A DNA stretch of 45,742 nt, taken from contig NZ_JAPJDO010000043.1 in NCBI RefSeq assembly GCF_026242045.1, positions 1-45,742 on the forward strand, read 5' to 3'. Below, in pieces: positions 1 to 8,236 of this stretch (positions are counted from its first letter, which is position 1; every line of letters starts with the position of its first letter). The notes beneath the pieces were generated by a model. It did not search any database. It was given only the letters and a program-made list of their open reading frames with translations, and was not told the origin of the DNA. The translations under genes were made by a program, and so were the position numbers. The DNA is from Mycobacterium pinniadriaticum (GTDB taxonomy: Bacteria; Actinomycetota; Actinomycetes; Mycobacteriales; Mycobacteriaceae).

Positions 1-105
1 CAGGCCCCCACCGCCACGATCCGCGCTCGCCGGCCGACCGCCCACCAATCCACGCCCCGACCCGTGCCACAGCTCAGCCCCAGAACCGCCTTGTTCAGCG
101 GCCTC
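1..105. other. Left edge, no gene assigned
   Basis: This short stretch lies beyond the 3' end of thiE. In M. tuberculosis a convergent gene (mutT3) occupies this side, but no frame here gives a C-terminus I can recognise. I see no hairpin strong enough to call a terminator. Confidence 0.4.
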
Positions 106-774
106 CTAGCAGGCGGTCAGCGCGGTGCGCAGGCGCGTCGCAGCCGCCTGCGGGTCGGCGGCCTCGGTGATCGCGCGGACCACCACGATTCGGCGCGCCC
201 CGGCGTCGAGCACGTCGGCCAGATGCCGCTCGTCGATCCCGCCGATGGCAAACCATGGCTTGTCCGGCCGCATCGTCGCCACCGCCCGCACCAGCTCCAG
301 GCCAGGCGCGGGTCGGCCCGGTTTCGTCGGCGTCGGCCAGCACGGTCCGACACAGAAATAGTCGACGTCCTCCATGAGCGCCCGGGCCGCCTCACCGATC
401 TCGTGTGTGGACCGTCCGATCACGGTCTGCGGGCCGACGATGTCGCGGGCGACTTCCAGGGGCAGATCGTCCTGGCCGAGATGCAGCACGTCGGCCCCGG
501 CTGCGCGGGCGATGTCGGCGCGGTCGTTGACCGCCAGCAGCGCGCCGTGCCGGCGGGCGGCGTCGGCGAGGATTTCCAGTGCGGCCAGCTCGCCGTGAGC
601 CTCCAGCGGTCCGAACCGTTGCTCACCGGGCGAGCCCTTGTCGCGCAGCTGGATGATGTCGACGCCGCCGGCCAGTGCCGCACCGGCGAACTCGGCCAGG
701 TCACCGCGCTCGCGGCGGGCATCGGTGCAGAGGTAGAGCCGTGCGGTCGCGAGCCTGGTGTGAGGTTCGTGCAC
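106..774 (-). CDS. thiE: Thiamine-phosphate synthase ThiE
   Basis: ThiE joins the pyrimidine (HMP-PP) and thiazole (HET-P) halves to give thiamine phosphate in the cytosol. The 222-residue TIM-barrel protein carries the family landmarks IIQLRDKG near the N-terminus, VNDRADIA, HLGQDDLP, and the phosphate-binding segment GPCWPTPTKPG followed by a late WFAIGGI. An ATG at 810 would add 12 residues, but I chose the GTG at 774: it matches the start of M. tuberculosis Rv0414c, and a TACCGT -10 element sits 6 nt upstream, which fits a leaderless start. It diverges from thiO, and its own transcript would not carry the TPP riboswitch found on the other strand. Confidence 0.95.
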   Translation of the reverse strand: MHEPHTRLATARLYLCTDARRERGDLAEFAGAALAGGVDIIQLRDKGSPGEQRFGPLEAHGELAALEILADAARRHGALLAVNDRADIARAAGADVLHLGQDDLPLEVARDIVGPQTVIGRSTHEIGEAARALMEDVDYFCVGPCWPTPTKPGRPAPGLELVRAVATMRPDKPWFAIGGIDERHLADVLDAGARRIVVVRAITEAADPQAAATRLRTALTAC

Positions 775-780
775 ACCGCG

Positions 781-786
781 ACGGTA
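781..786 (-). promoter_or_regulatory. Candidate -10 element of thiE
   Basis: Read on the minus strand the hexamer is TACCGT (TANNNT), with 6 nt to the GTG at 774. This is the spacing expected for a mycobacterial leaderless mRNA. Inferred from sequence only. Confidence 0.5.
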
Positions 787-791
787 GCGGC

Positions 792-797
792 TAGCGT
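792..797 (+). promoter_or_regulatory. Candidate -10 element of the thiOSG operon
   Basis: The hexamer TAGCGT fits TANNNT and predicts transcription starting around 803-805, just before the TPP riboswitch. It lies 5 bp from the opposing thiE -10 element, so the two promoters are packed back to back and RNA polymerase may not be able to occupy both at once. Confidence 0.5.
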
Positions 798-807
798 GGA
801 GGGTTGG

Positions 808-898
808 CACGGGAGCCCCGGGGGCGGGGCTGAGAGTGGAGCAGACAACCCCTCCAGACCGTCACCACCTGATCCGGGTCATGCCGGCGAAGGAAGCG
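808..898 (+). promoter_or_regulatory. TPP riboswitch (THI element) of thiOSG
   Basis: The leader has the THI-box signature: a 5' CACGGGAGCC strand, the GGGGCTGAGAG pyrimidine-sensor motif at 826-835, and CTGATCCGGGTCATGCCGGCGA at about 869-890 for the pyrophosphate-sensor arm. The terminal GCGAAGGAAG runs directly into the purine-rich region before the thiO start at 907, so TPP binding could hide the ribosome-binding site. No poly-U terminator follows, which favours control of translation. The mechanism is inferred. Confidence 0.93.
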
Positions 899-906
899 AA
901 AGGGAT

Positions 907-1914
907 ATGTCGATGCAATCTCTGGCCGTCGTAGGGGGCGGTGTCATCGGTTTGGCGGTGGCCCGCCGCGCGGCGCAGGACGGGCTGGCGGTGCGGGTGC
1001 ATCGCACCTCGTCTGCGGGGGCGTCCTGGGTGGCGGGCGGGATGTTGGCTCCGCACAGCGAAGGCTGGCCGGGCGAGGAAAAGCTACTGCAGCTGGGCCT
1101 GGAGTCGCTACGGCTATGGCGCGGCGGCTTCCTTGACGGCCTGCCCGACGATGTCGTCACCGCGCGCGAGTCGCTGGTAGTCGGTGTGGATCGCGCCGAC
1201 GCCGCCGACCTGCGGACCGTCGCGGACTGGCTTTCGGCCCAGGGGCATCCGGTCAACCCGACGACGACTGCCCGTGACATCGAACCACTGCTGGCCCAAG
1301 GCATTCGGCACGGTTTCATCGCTGAAGGTGAACTGGCGGTGGACAATCGCAAGCTGGTGGGTGCGCTTCAGTCGCACTGCGAGCAGCTCGGAGTGCAGTG
1401 GGCGGCGCCGGTGGAACAGCTCGATGACGCGCGCGACGGCGCGGACACCGTCGTCATCGCCAACGGCATCGACGCGCCCTCGTTGTGGCCCGGACTGCAG
1501 GTCCGCCCGGTCAAGGGGGAGGTGCTGCGGCTGCGCTGGCGCCGCGGCTGTATGCCGATGCCGCAGCGCGTGGTTCGGGCCAGGGTGCACGGCCGTTCGG
1601 TTTATCTGGTGCCTCGGGCCGACGGGGTGGTGGTCGGGGCGACACAATATGAGCACGGCCGTGACACCGCACCGGCGGTCAGCGGCGTGCGTGAACTGCT
1701 CGATGACGCCTGCGAGGTGATGCCCGCGTTGGGCGAGTATGAACTGGCCGAATGTGCGGCGGGACTGCGCCCGATGACGCCCGACAACATGCCGATCGTC
1801 GGCCGGCTCGACGAGCGCACACTGGTGGCCACCGGCCACGGCCGGTCGGGATTCCTGTTGGCGCCGTGGACCGCGGAGCGCGTCGCCGCCGAGTTGATGG
1901 GAGTACGGGCGTGA
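907..1914 (+). CDS. thiO: Glycine oxidase ThiO
   Basis: This FAD-dependent oxidase of the DAO family oxidises glycine to the imine used by ThiG for thiazole assembly. The 335-residue protein begins with the dinucleotide-binding motif GGGVIG at about residues 10-15. It has a WVAGGML segment after the first Rossmann unit, a conserved CAAGLRPMTPDNMPIVG block, and a C-terminal GHGRSGFLLAPWT segment, as in DAO enzymes. The open frame continues upstream across the riboswitch, so the start was placed at the ATG at 907, just after AAGGAAGCGAAAGGG; the ATG at 913 is an alternative. Its stop overlaps the thiS GTG by four bases (GTGA), giving translational coupling. Confidence 0.94.
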   Translation: MSMQSLAVVGGGVIGLAVARRAAQDGLAVRVHRTSSAGASWVAGGMLAPHSEGWPGEEKLLQLGLESLRLWRGGFLDGLPDDVVTARESLVVGVDRADAADLRTVADWLSAQGHPVNPTTTARDIEPLLAQGIRHGFIAEGELAVDNRKLVGALQSHCEQLGVQWAAPVEQLDDARDGADTVVIANGIDAPSLWPGLQVRPVKGEVLRLRWRRGCMPMPQRVVRARVHGRSVYLVPRADGVVVGATQYEHGRDTAPAVSGVRELLDDACEVMPALGEYELAECAAGLRPMTPDNMPIVGRLDERTLVATGHGRSGFLLAPWTAERVAAELMGVRA

Positions 1915-2108
1915 AGGTGATGGTCAACGACGAGGAGCTGGAGGTCGACGACGACGCCACGGTCTCCTCGTTGCTGGAGGCCCTCGGTTTTCCCGATCGC
2001 GGTATCGCGGTCGCCGTGAACTGGTCGGTAGTGCCTCGCTCGCAATGGGACTCGGCGGTTCCCACCGGCGCCCGGGTCGAAGTTGTGACGGCGGTCCAAG
2101 GTGGTTGA
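1911..2108 (+). CDS. thiS: Sulfur carrier protein ThiS
   Basis: This 65-residue ubiquitin-like carrier ends exactly in Gly-Gly (VQGG), the terminus that is adenylated and converted to a thiocarboxylate to deliver sulfur to ThiG. The typical start VNDEELEV and the central TVSSLLEALG are present. The GTG at 1911 overlaps the end of thiO and the 3' end overlaps thiG by 8 bp, so thiO-thiS-thiG form one coupled unit. It is too short to be called reliably alone, but the terminal GG and neighbours make it secure. Confidence 0.95.
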   Translation: MKVMVNDEELEVDDDATVSSLLEALGFPDRGIAVAVNWSVVPRSQWDSAVPTGARVEVVTAVQGG

Positions 2109-2871
2109 GCAGCTGGTGATCGCGGGCCGCACGTTCGGCTCGCGGCTGATCCTGGGCACCGGCGGTGCACCGAATCTGACCGTTCTGGAGGAAGCGCTGG
2201 TCGCTTCGGGCACCGAGTTGACGACGGTCGCCATGCGCCGCGTCGACGCCGAGGGCGGCACCGGAGTGCTGGACCTACTTGCCCGGCTGGGGATCACCCC
2301 GCTGCCCAACACCGCCGGTTGCCGCGGCGCGGCCGAGGCTGTGCTGACCGCGCAACTCGCCCGCGAGGCTCTGGGCACCGATTGGGTCAAGCTCGAGGTG
2401 ATCGCCGACGAGCGCACCCTGCTGCCCGACGCGGTCGAATTGGTTCGCGCGGCAGAGCAATTGGTCGACGATGGCTTCGTGGTCCTGCCGTACACCAATG
2501 ACGACCCGGTGCTGGCCCGCCGGCTTGAGGACACCGGCTGCGCGGCGGTGATGCCGCTGGGCTCGCCGATCGGCACCGGGCTGGGGATCTCCAACCCGCA
2601 CAACATCGAGATGATCGTCGCGGCCGCCGGTGTGCCGGTGATCCTGGACGCCGGGATCGGCACCGCCAGTGATGCCGCGCTCGCGATGGAATTAGGTTGT
2701 GATGCCGTGCTTTTGGCAAGCGCGGTGACGCGGGCCGCCGACCCGCCGGCGATGGCTGCCGCGATGTCTGCGGCCGTCACCGCCGGTCTGCTGGCCCGGC
2801 ACGCCGGGCGGATCCCCAAGCGGTTCTGGGCGCAGGCGTCGAGCCCGAGCCTCGCGGGGCAGGATGCGTGA
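2101..2871 (+). CDS. thiG: Thiazole synthase ThiG
   Basis: ThiG condenses deoxyxylulose 5-phosphate, dehydroglycine and ThiS thiocarboxylate into the thiazole phosphate. The 256-residue TIM barrel contains the Schiff-base lysine in DWVKLEV (K97), the RRVDAEGG and NTAGCRGAAEA segments, MPLGSPIGTGLGI, and the phosphate-binding LDAGIGTASDAALAMELG region. It starts at a GTG inside the end of thiS, and its stop overlaps the next gene's GTG by four bases. All positions agree with a functional enzyme. Confidence 0.96.
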   Translation: MVEQLVIAGRTFGSRLILGTGGAPNLTVLEEALVASGTELTTVAMRRVDAEGGTGVLDLLARLGITPLPNTAGCRGAAEAVLTAQLAREALGTDWVKLEVIADERTLLPDAVELVRAAEQLVDDGFVVLPYTNDDPVLARRLEDTGCAAVMPLGSPIGTGLGISNPHNIEMIVAAAGVPVILDAGIGTASDAALAMELGCDAVLLASAVTRAADPPAMAAAMSAAVTAGLLARHAGRIPKRFWAQASSPSLAGQDA

Positions 2872-3635
2872 GCCGTTACGTCGCGCTGGGCAGTTCGATG
2901 GCGGCCGGCCCCGGAATCAAGCCCAGGGCGCCGGGTTCACCGCTGTCCGCCGGGCGGTCGGCCCGCAACTATCCACACCTGGCTGCCACGCAGCTGGGGC
3001 TCGACCTGGTCGATGTCACCTACTCCGGGGCCACCACCGCCAACGTGCTGCGTGAGCCCCAGCGCGGCGCACCACCCCAGATCCATGCTCTCAACGGCTC
3101 CGAGGACCTGGTCACCGTCACCATCGGCGGCAATGACGTCGGATACGTCCCGCTGTTGTTCGCCGCGACGCTCTCGCCGGTGTTGCGGGCGATACCGGGG
3201 CTCGGTGGCCGGCTACGCGAACTGCTGGACCCCGGCGCCCGTGACGCCGCGCTGCGCCAGGTGGGCGCGGCCCTGCGCGAAGTCGGCCGGACTCTGCGCG
3301 ACCGGTCACCACACGCACGGATCATGTTCGTGGACTACCTGACCCTGCTGCCGCCGCCGGGAACCCCGGCCCCACCGCTGCCCGGAGCCGTCGCCGACCT
3401 GGGCCGTCACGTCGCGCAGCAGTTGGCCCGGTGTACCGCCGAGGCCGCCCAGTCCACTGGCTGCGAAATGGTCCACGCCGCCGAGGTCAGCCGCGATCAT
3501 CACGCCTGGTCGGCCGACCCGTGGACCATTGGCGCCGGCTCGCTGCTGCCCTGGCGGCCGAAACCGTTCCACCCCAACGCCGCCGGCATGCAGGCTGTCG
3601 CCGACCTGATCGCGGCGAAGTTTCGTCAGCCGTAG
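2868..3635 (+). CDS. SGNH/GDSL-family hydrolase
   Basis: This 255-residue protein belongs to the SGNH hydrolase fold (esterases and lipases). Block I is GSSMAAGPG, with S10 the likely nucleophile in a GSS variant of GDS. Block III is GGND, and the C-terminal FHPNAAGM carries the catalytic histidine (H235). No signal peptide is seen, so it should be cytosolic, unlike many secreted mycobacterial relatives. Its GTG overlaps the thiG stop by four bases, so it is co-translated with the thiazole genes, and its 3' end overlaps the convergent gene by 10 bp. The substrate is unknown and no thiamine role is established. Confidence 0.85.
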   Translation: MSRYVALGSSMAAGPGIKPRAPGSPLSAGRSARNYPHLAATQLGLDLVDVTYSGATTANVLREPQRGAPPQIHALNGSEDLVTVTIGGNDVGYVPLLFAATLSPVLRAIPGLGGRLRELLDPGARDAALRQVGAALREVGRTLRDRSPHARIMFVDYLTLLPPPGTPAPPLPGAVADLGRHVAQQLARCTAEAAQSTGCEMVHAAEVSRDHHAWSADPWTIGAGSLLPWRPKPFHPNAAGMQAVADLIAAKFRQP

Positions 3636-4327
3636 GTGTTGGCCGGCGGATCGATGCGCACCGCACTCGATACCTGCAGCGTCGGGATGGATGAGGTGCC
3701 CGAATAGGCCTGGCCCGCCGGCACCGTGCCCTGGACCCGCAGCCAGGTGTTCTCCGGTAGCGCAGCGGCGCCGGCCGCCGCCGGGCCGGACAGATGAAGC
3801 CGAGCCAATTGCGCGTCGGCGGCGCAGCACACGATGACGATCTTGGCCAGGTCGACGCGGTCACCGTCGCGCATGGTGAACCCGGTCGTGGTGATCTGCC
3901 TGCCGTCCAGTCCCCCGACCTTGCCGACCGCGACCCGCATCAGCACCTCGGGCAGCGACACCGTGGGCGCCGCCCCACCCGGCAGCGGCGGAAACGACCG
4001 CGCGTTGGTCACCGACACCGTCGCCGGTGCGGCCGCCGTGGCGCTCAACGCCGGTGGCACCACGAAGATCAGCACCACCACCGGCAGCGTCAGCAGCCAG
4101 ACGACGCCGCCGCGGTGAGCGTGCCCGGCGTGATCATGCTCGGCTCCGCCGCTGCGGATGTCGCGTGCCATCGCCACCCCGGCCAGCCCGATGACCACCG
4201 CTGCCGATATCGCCAGCCACGGCAGCATCGAAGGTTTGACGTAGCGGGTGTACGCGCCGGTGACCGTGACCATCACCAACGCAATTCCGACGACCAGCAG
4301 CAGGGTGTTCTCGGTCTCGCGCCTCAC
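3626..4327 (-). CDS. TIGR03943/DUF1980 family membrane protein
   Basis: The 233-residue protein has two N-terminal transmembrane segments (about 9-25 and 35-54), a short loop rich in histidine (H64, H66, H69, H71), a third hydrophobic segment (75-97), and an extracytoplasmic domain ending in the family's double-cysteine motif CCAADA (C167, C168). TIGR03943 proteins typically sit beside a COG0701 permease, as here: its GTG overlaps the permease stop by four bases. The histidines and paired cysteines suggest metal handling, but no substrate is established. An ATG-free start was accepted because GTG at 4327 is the only start that fits the coupling. Confidence 0.85.
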   Translation of the reverse strand: MRRETENTLLLVVGIALVMVTVTGAYTRYVKPSMLPWLAISAAVVIGLAGVAMARDIRSGGAEHDHAGHAHRGGVVWLLTLPVVVLIFVVPPALSATAAAPATVSVTNARSFPPLPGGAAPTVSLPEVLMRVAVGKVGGLDGRQITTTGFTMRDGDRVDLAKIVIVCCAADAQLARLHLSGPAAAGAAALPENTWLRVQGTVPAGQAYSGTSSIPTLQVSSAVRIDPPANTYG

Positions 4328-5311
4328 AGCAACACCAGTCCCACCACCGTCGCGGATACCGTCGCGACGACCAGCGTGAGCGGCGCGAAGCGCAGCGCGA
4401 AGCCACGTCCGAACAGACCCGCCTGCATGGCAACGAGTTTCACGTCGACAGCGGGGCCGACCACCAGGAACACCAACCGCGGCACCAGCGGCACCATGGT
4501 CAGGCTGGCCGCGACGAAGGCATCGGCCTCCGAGCACAGTGCCAGTACGAAGGCCAACGCCGCCATGGTGACCACACCGAGCAGGAGATGACCGGCGACA
4601 TGCTCGAACATCCAGGGCGGTACCACGACCTTGAGTGTGGCGGCGGCCGCCGCGCCGATCACCAGATACGAGCCGGCCTGCAGGAAGTCGTGCCGGGCGG
4701 CCTCGGTGAACACCGTCCAGCGCGGTTGGTCGCCGTCGGCGTGTCCGGGCAATCGGTGGGTCACCCAGCCGGGTCGGCCCCATCGCGACCAGAGCACCCC
4801 CATCACGACCGCCGTGGCCAGGGAGGCCACCCAGCGGGCGGCCACCATCTGTGGTTGGCCGGGGAAGGCCACCGCGGTGGCCACCAGCACCACCGGATTG
4901 ATCGCGGGAGCGCTGAGCATGAACGTCAGGGCCGCCGCGCCCGTCGGTTCCGTCGCCGAACAGACGCCGGGCCACCGGGACCGACCCGCACTCGCAGCCC
5001 GGCAGCGCGGCACCGGCCACTCCGGCGGTCAGCACGGCGGCCGGTGCGCGCTTGGGCAGCATCCGGGCCAGTCGCTCCGGGGAGACGAAGGCGGCGATGA
5101 GACCGCTGATCACCACACCGAGCACCAGAAACGGGACCGCTTGCAGAAAGACTCCGGCGAATACCGTGCCCGCGGTGGCCAGTCGGGGAGTGCCGGCGAC
5201 GCCGTCGCGCATCCAGGTGCCTGCCAGGGCACATACCACCAACAACGCCACCAGGACCTCGGTCGAAGTCACCAGGCGACGGCGCGGGGAGGTGACGGTC
5301 ATCGAGCCCAT
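4324..5311 (-). pseudogene. COG0701 permease gene interrupted by a frameshift
   Basis: The first part (about 124 residues from 5311) starts with MTVTSPRRR, has transmembrane segments at LVALLVVCALAGTW and AVPFLVLGVVISGLIAAF, and reaches the family hallmark PGCECGSVPVARR. The sequence then continues in a different frame as AAALTFMLSAPAINPVV through several more membrane segments to 4324. Joined, the product would be about 329 residues, the usual length. One base too many lies within about 4931-4944 in a GC-rich run. This may be a sequencing error or a real inactivation. Without correction, translation from 5311 happens to stay open through the TIGR03943 gene, giving a nonsensical 561-residue product. 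Confidence 0.75.
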
Positions 5312-5346
5312 CGTGCCACCCGAAGCTGCATGCAGGCGGATACGTC

Positions 5347-5352
5347 TAACCT
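5347..5352 (+). promoter_or_regulatory. Candidate -10 element of lpqL
   Basis: TAACCT fits TANNNT and ends 7 nt before the GTG at 5360, so the mRNA is probably leaderless. This spacing helped choose the GTG over the in-frame ATG at 5330, which lies upstream of the element. Confidence 0.5.
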
Positions 5353-5359
5353 GGGCGCG

Positions 5360-6853
5360 GTGAGACACAGACATCTGGCAGTGGTGGTGGCGCTTGCCGT
5401 CACGCTCGGGGTGGTGGGCTGTGGCCTTTCGGCCACTTCCGTGCGGCCGGGCACCGCGCACACCGCCGCCGCGGAGTTCGCCGATGGCCTGAGCAAGCAG
5501 GTCACCACCGACGCCATGGTCGGCCACCTGCAGAAGTTGCAGGACATCGCCGACGCCAACAATGGCACCCGGGCGGTAGGCACACCGGGCTTCGAGGCCA
5601 GTGTCGACTATGTGGCGGGCATGCTGCGCGACAAGGGGTTCGACGTGCAAACCCCCGGGTTCCAGACCAAGGTTTTCCAGTCGGGAACCACCGAGCTGCG
5701 AGTTGGCGGCAGCGGTGTGACGGCCAAGGCCATGGAGTTCAGCCTCCCCACTCCGCCGCAGGGGGTCAGCGGCCCCCTGGTCGCCGCACCGGCTGACGAC
5801 ACACCCGGGTGCGCCCCTGCCGACTACGACGGCCTGCCCGTCCAGGGGGCGGTGGTCCTGGTGGACCGGGGTAGCTGCCCGTTCGCCGACAAGCAGGCCA
5901 TCGCCGCCAAGCTGGGTGCCGTCGCGATGGTGGTCGCCGACAATGTCGACGAAGAACACATGGGGGCCACTCTCGGCGAGGACACCGACGTCGAGATCCC
6001 GGTGGTCGGGGTGACGAAGGCCGACGGGGCTCGGTTGCGGGCCAACCCGGGTCCGACCACGCTCAAGCTCGAGGCCAGCACCGAGACCATCAACGCCCGC
6101 AATGTGATCGCCCAGACGAAAACCGGGTCGGCCACTGACGTCGTGATGGTCGGTGCCCACCTGGACAGCGTCCCGGAGGGACCCGGTATCAACGACAACG
6201 GCTCGGGGGTGGCCGCGGTGTTGGAGACCGCCGTTCGACTCGGTCCTGATGCCGACGTGAAAAATGCTGTGCGGTTCGCGTTCTGGGGTGCCGAAGAACT
6301 CGGCACGGTGGGCTCAGAGAAATACATCGAGTCGCTGAATGTCGATCAGCTCAAAGACATCGCGCTGTACCTCAACTACGACATGATCGGCTCACCCAAC
6401 CCGGGATACTTCACCTACGACGGTGATCAGTCCACCGCACCGGGTCGCAACGGCCGGATACCGCGAGTACCAGAGGGATCGGCCGGCATCGAGCGGACCT
6501 TGGTCGCCTACCTGAAGTCGGCCGGAAAGACCCCTGGGGACACGTCATTCGACGGCAGGTCGGATTACGACGCCTTCACCAAGGCCGGAGTGCCCGCGGG
6601 TGGGTTGTTCTCCGGGGCTGAGGAGAACAAGACGGTCGACCAGCAGAAGCTGTGGGGTGGCACCGCCGACGCACCGTTCGATCCGAATTATCACAAGAGC
6701 ACCGACACCCTCGCGCACATCGACCGCACCGCGCTGGGCATCCTCGGCAGGGGAGTCGCCTACTCGGTCGGTGTCTACGCCCAGGACATGGGCGGCCGCA
6801 ACGGTATGCCGGTCCGGGAAGATCGCACTCGCCACGTCGTCAACGGGCAGTGA
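5360..6853 (+). CDS. lpqL: Lipoprotein aminopeptidase LpqL (M28 family)
   Basis: This is a 497-residue exported zinc peptidase anchored as a lipoprotein. A basic N-terminus and hydrophobic stretch lead to the lipobox VVGC (C21). A protease-associated domain follows (PVQGAVVLVDRGSCPFADK, about 150-200). The M28 catalytic domain has its zinc and active-site residues in GAHLDSV, NDNGSG, WGAEELG, LNYDMIG and the late DPNYHKSTDT. It matches M. tuberculosis Rv0418 in order and position. The lpqM neighbour known from M. tuberculosis is absent. It should act outside the cytoplasmic membrane, trimming peptides from the N-terminus; the natural substrate is not shown. Confidence 0.93.
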   Translation: MRHRHLAVVVALAVTLGVVGCGLSATSVRPGTAHTAAAEFADGLSKQVTTDAMVGHLQKLQDIADANNGTRAVGTPGFEASVDYVAGMLRDKGFDVQTPGFQTKVFQSGTTELRVGGSGVTAKAMEFSLPTPPQGVSGPLVAAPADDTPGCAPADYDGLPVQGAVVLVDRGSCPFADKQAIAAKLGAVAMVVADNVDEEHMGATLGEDTDVEIPVVGVTKADGARLRANPGPTTLKLEASTETINARNVIAQTKTGSATDVVMVGAHLDSVPEGPGINDNGSGVAAVLETAVRLGPDADVKNAVRFAFWGAEELGTVGSEKYIESLNVDQLKDIALYLNYDMIGSPNPGYFTYDGDQSTAPGRNGRIPRVPEGSAGIERTLVAYLKSAGKTPGDTSFDGRSDYDAFTKAGVPAGGLFSGAEENKTVDQQKLWGGTADAPFDPNYHKSTDTLAHIDRTALGILGRGVAYSVGVYAQDMGGRNGMPVREDRTRHVVNGQ

Positions 6854-6861
6854 TATTCGCA

Positions 6862-6919
6862 TCGAGTCTGCGGACAGATCGCGCTTTCGGGTGGGATCGC
6901 GATCTGTGCGCAGAGTCGA
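6862..6919. repeat. Palindromic intergenic repeat, copy 1
   Basis: Two 22-nt arms (6862-6883 and 6898-6919) are complementary except at two positions, separated by a loop of about 14 nt. The arm reads roughly TCGAGTCTGCGGACAGATCG. It fills the gap between the convergent genes lpqL and the NCS2 permease, so it could serve as a bidirectional terminator, although no U-run follows. A related element occurs at 26278-26338. Confidence 0.8.
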
Positions 6920-6927
6920 CGCTCTGA

Positions 6928-8181
6928 TTACCGAGTCGGCCGCGCGCCCCGTAGCAGTCCCAGCGCCCGCATGCCGTGATAGACGACCAGGGCCGCGATC
7001 GAGCCGAGGGCGATCCCGGTGAACGCGAGATTGCCGATGCTCCAGGTGAAGTCGGCAATACCGATGATCAGGGCGATCGCGGCGGTCATCTGATTGATCG
7101 GCAGGCTGAAGTCCACGTGGTTGGTCAGCCAGATCCGCACACCCAGCACGCCGACGAGTCCGTAGAGCACGACGGTGGCGCCGCCCAGCACACCGGGTGG
7201 GATCGCGGAGATCGCCGCTCCGACTTTGGGGCACAAGGCCAGAACGATCGCCGTCGCACCGGCAACCCAGTATGCCGCGGTGGAATAGACGCGGGTCGCG
7301 GCCATCACCCCGATGTTCTCGGCGTAGGTGGTGGTGGCCGAACCGCCGCCGAGACCGGCCAGCACCGTGGCCACACCGTCGGCGGCCAGCGCACGCCCGG
7401 TCAGCGGATCGGTGTCCACTCCGGTCATCTGTCCCACCGATTTGACATGCCCGATGTTCTCGGCGACCAGTGCGATCACGGCGGGTAGGAACATCGGCAG
7501 GACCGACAGGCTCAGCGTCGGGGTCTGGAACTCCGGCAGTCCGATCCAGCCGGCCGCGGCGATCCCGGAGGTATCCACCCCACCGAGGGCCAGCGCGAGC
7601 AGATACCCGGCGGCGACCGCCAGGAAGATCGCCAACCGCCCGACGATGCCGCGGAAGAACGCCAGCACCGCCACCAGCAGCACCAGCGTGACGACGCCGA
7701 CGACCGGGCCCTTCTCGAAGTTCGTCTTGGCCGCCGGTGCGAGGTTGAATCCGATCAGCGCGACGATCGCCCCGGTGACGACGGGTGGGAGGGCGACCTC
7801 GATCCAGTGCGTGCCGGCAAGGTGCACGGCCAGGCCGATCACGATCAGCAGTGCGCCGACCGCGATCAGTCCGCCCAGGGCGCTGCCGGCACCATGTGAG
7901 GCCACCGCGGCAGTCACCGGCGCGATCACCGAAAAGCTGGAGCCGAGGTAGCTCGGCAGCCGGTTTCCGGTGACGACCAGGAACAGCAGCGTGCCGATGC
8001 TCGAGAACAGCAGCGTCGTCGCGGGCGGGAACCCGGTGAGCACCGGAACCAGGAAGGTGGCGCCGAACATGGCCACCACATGCTGGGCCCCGATACCGAG
8101 CGTCCGCGGCCAGCTGAGTCGTTCGTGTGGGGCGACGACGAAGCTGTCGTCGGCGCGGCTCTCAACGGGCATCCAGCTCAT
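6928..8181 (-). CDS. NCS2 uracil/xanthine permease
   Basis: This inner-membrane proton symporter belongs to the nucleobase NCS2 family (UraA type), with about 14 hydrophobic segments over 417 residues. Landmarks are the N-terminal LGIGAQHVVAMFGAT (the family's QHxxAMF motif), LGSSFSVIAP, the substrate-binding VALVAENIGHVKSV segment, and GGGSATTTYAENIGVMAATRVYS, close to the family signature. The alternatives ATG 8172 and ATG 8238 were considered. I used 8181 by N-terminal family length, and no clear ribosome-binding site decides it. It diverges from the SulP gene. Uracil is the likeliest substrate but xanthine cannot be excluded. Confidence 0.88.
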   Translation of the reverse strand: MSWMPVESRADDSFVVAPHERLSWPRTLGIGAQHVVAMFGATFLVPVLTGFPPATTLLFSSIGTLLFLVVTGNRLPSYLGSSFSVIAPVTAAVASHGAGSALGGLIAVGALLIVIGLAVHLAGTHWIEVALPPVVTGAIVALIGFNLAPAAKTNFEKGPVVGVVTLVLLVAVLAFFRGIVGRLAIFLAVAAGYLLALALGGVDTSGIAAAGWIGLPEFQTPTLSLSVLPMFLPAVIALVAENIGHVKSVGQMTGVDTDPLTGRALAADGVATVLAGLGGGSATTTYAENIGVMAATRVYSTAAYWVAGATAIVLALCPKVGAAISAIPPGVLGGATVVLYGLVGVLGVRIWLTNHVDFSLPINQMTAAIALIIGIADFTWSIGNLAFTGIALGSIAALVVYHGMRALGLLRGARPTR

Positions 8182-8236
8182 CGGAATCACGGTCAGAAAC
8201 TCAACCCCATGGCGGCACGACCCGCATGCTGTATCC

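Noticed and set aside
3626..6160. Long minus-strand open frame of 844 codons
   Set aside because: It stitches together antisense lpqL sequence, the first part of the permease, an out-of-frame stretch and the TIGR03943 gene. High GC keeps it open; only the parts described above are real.
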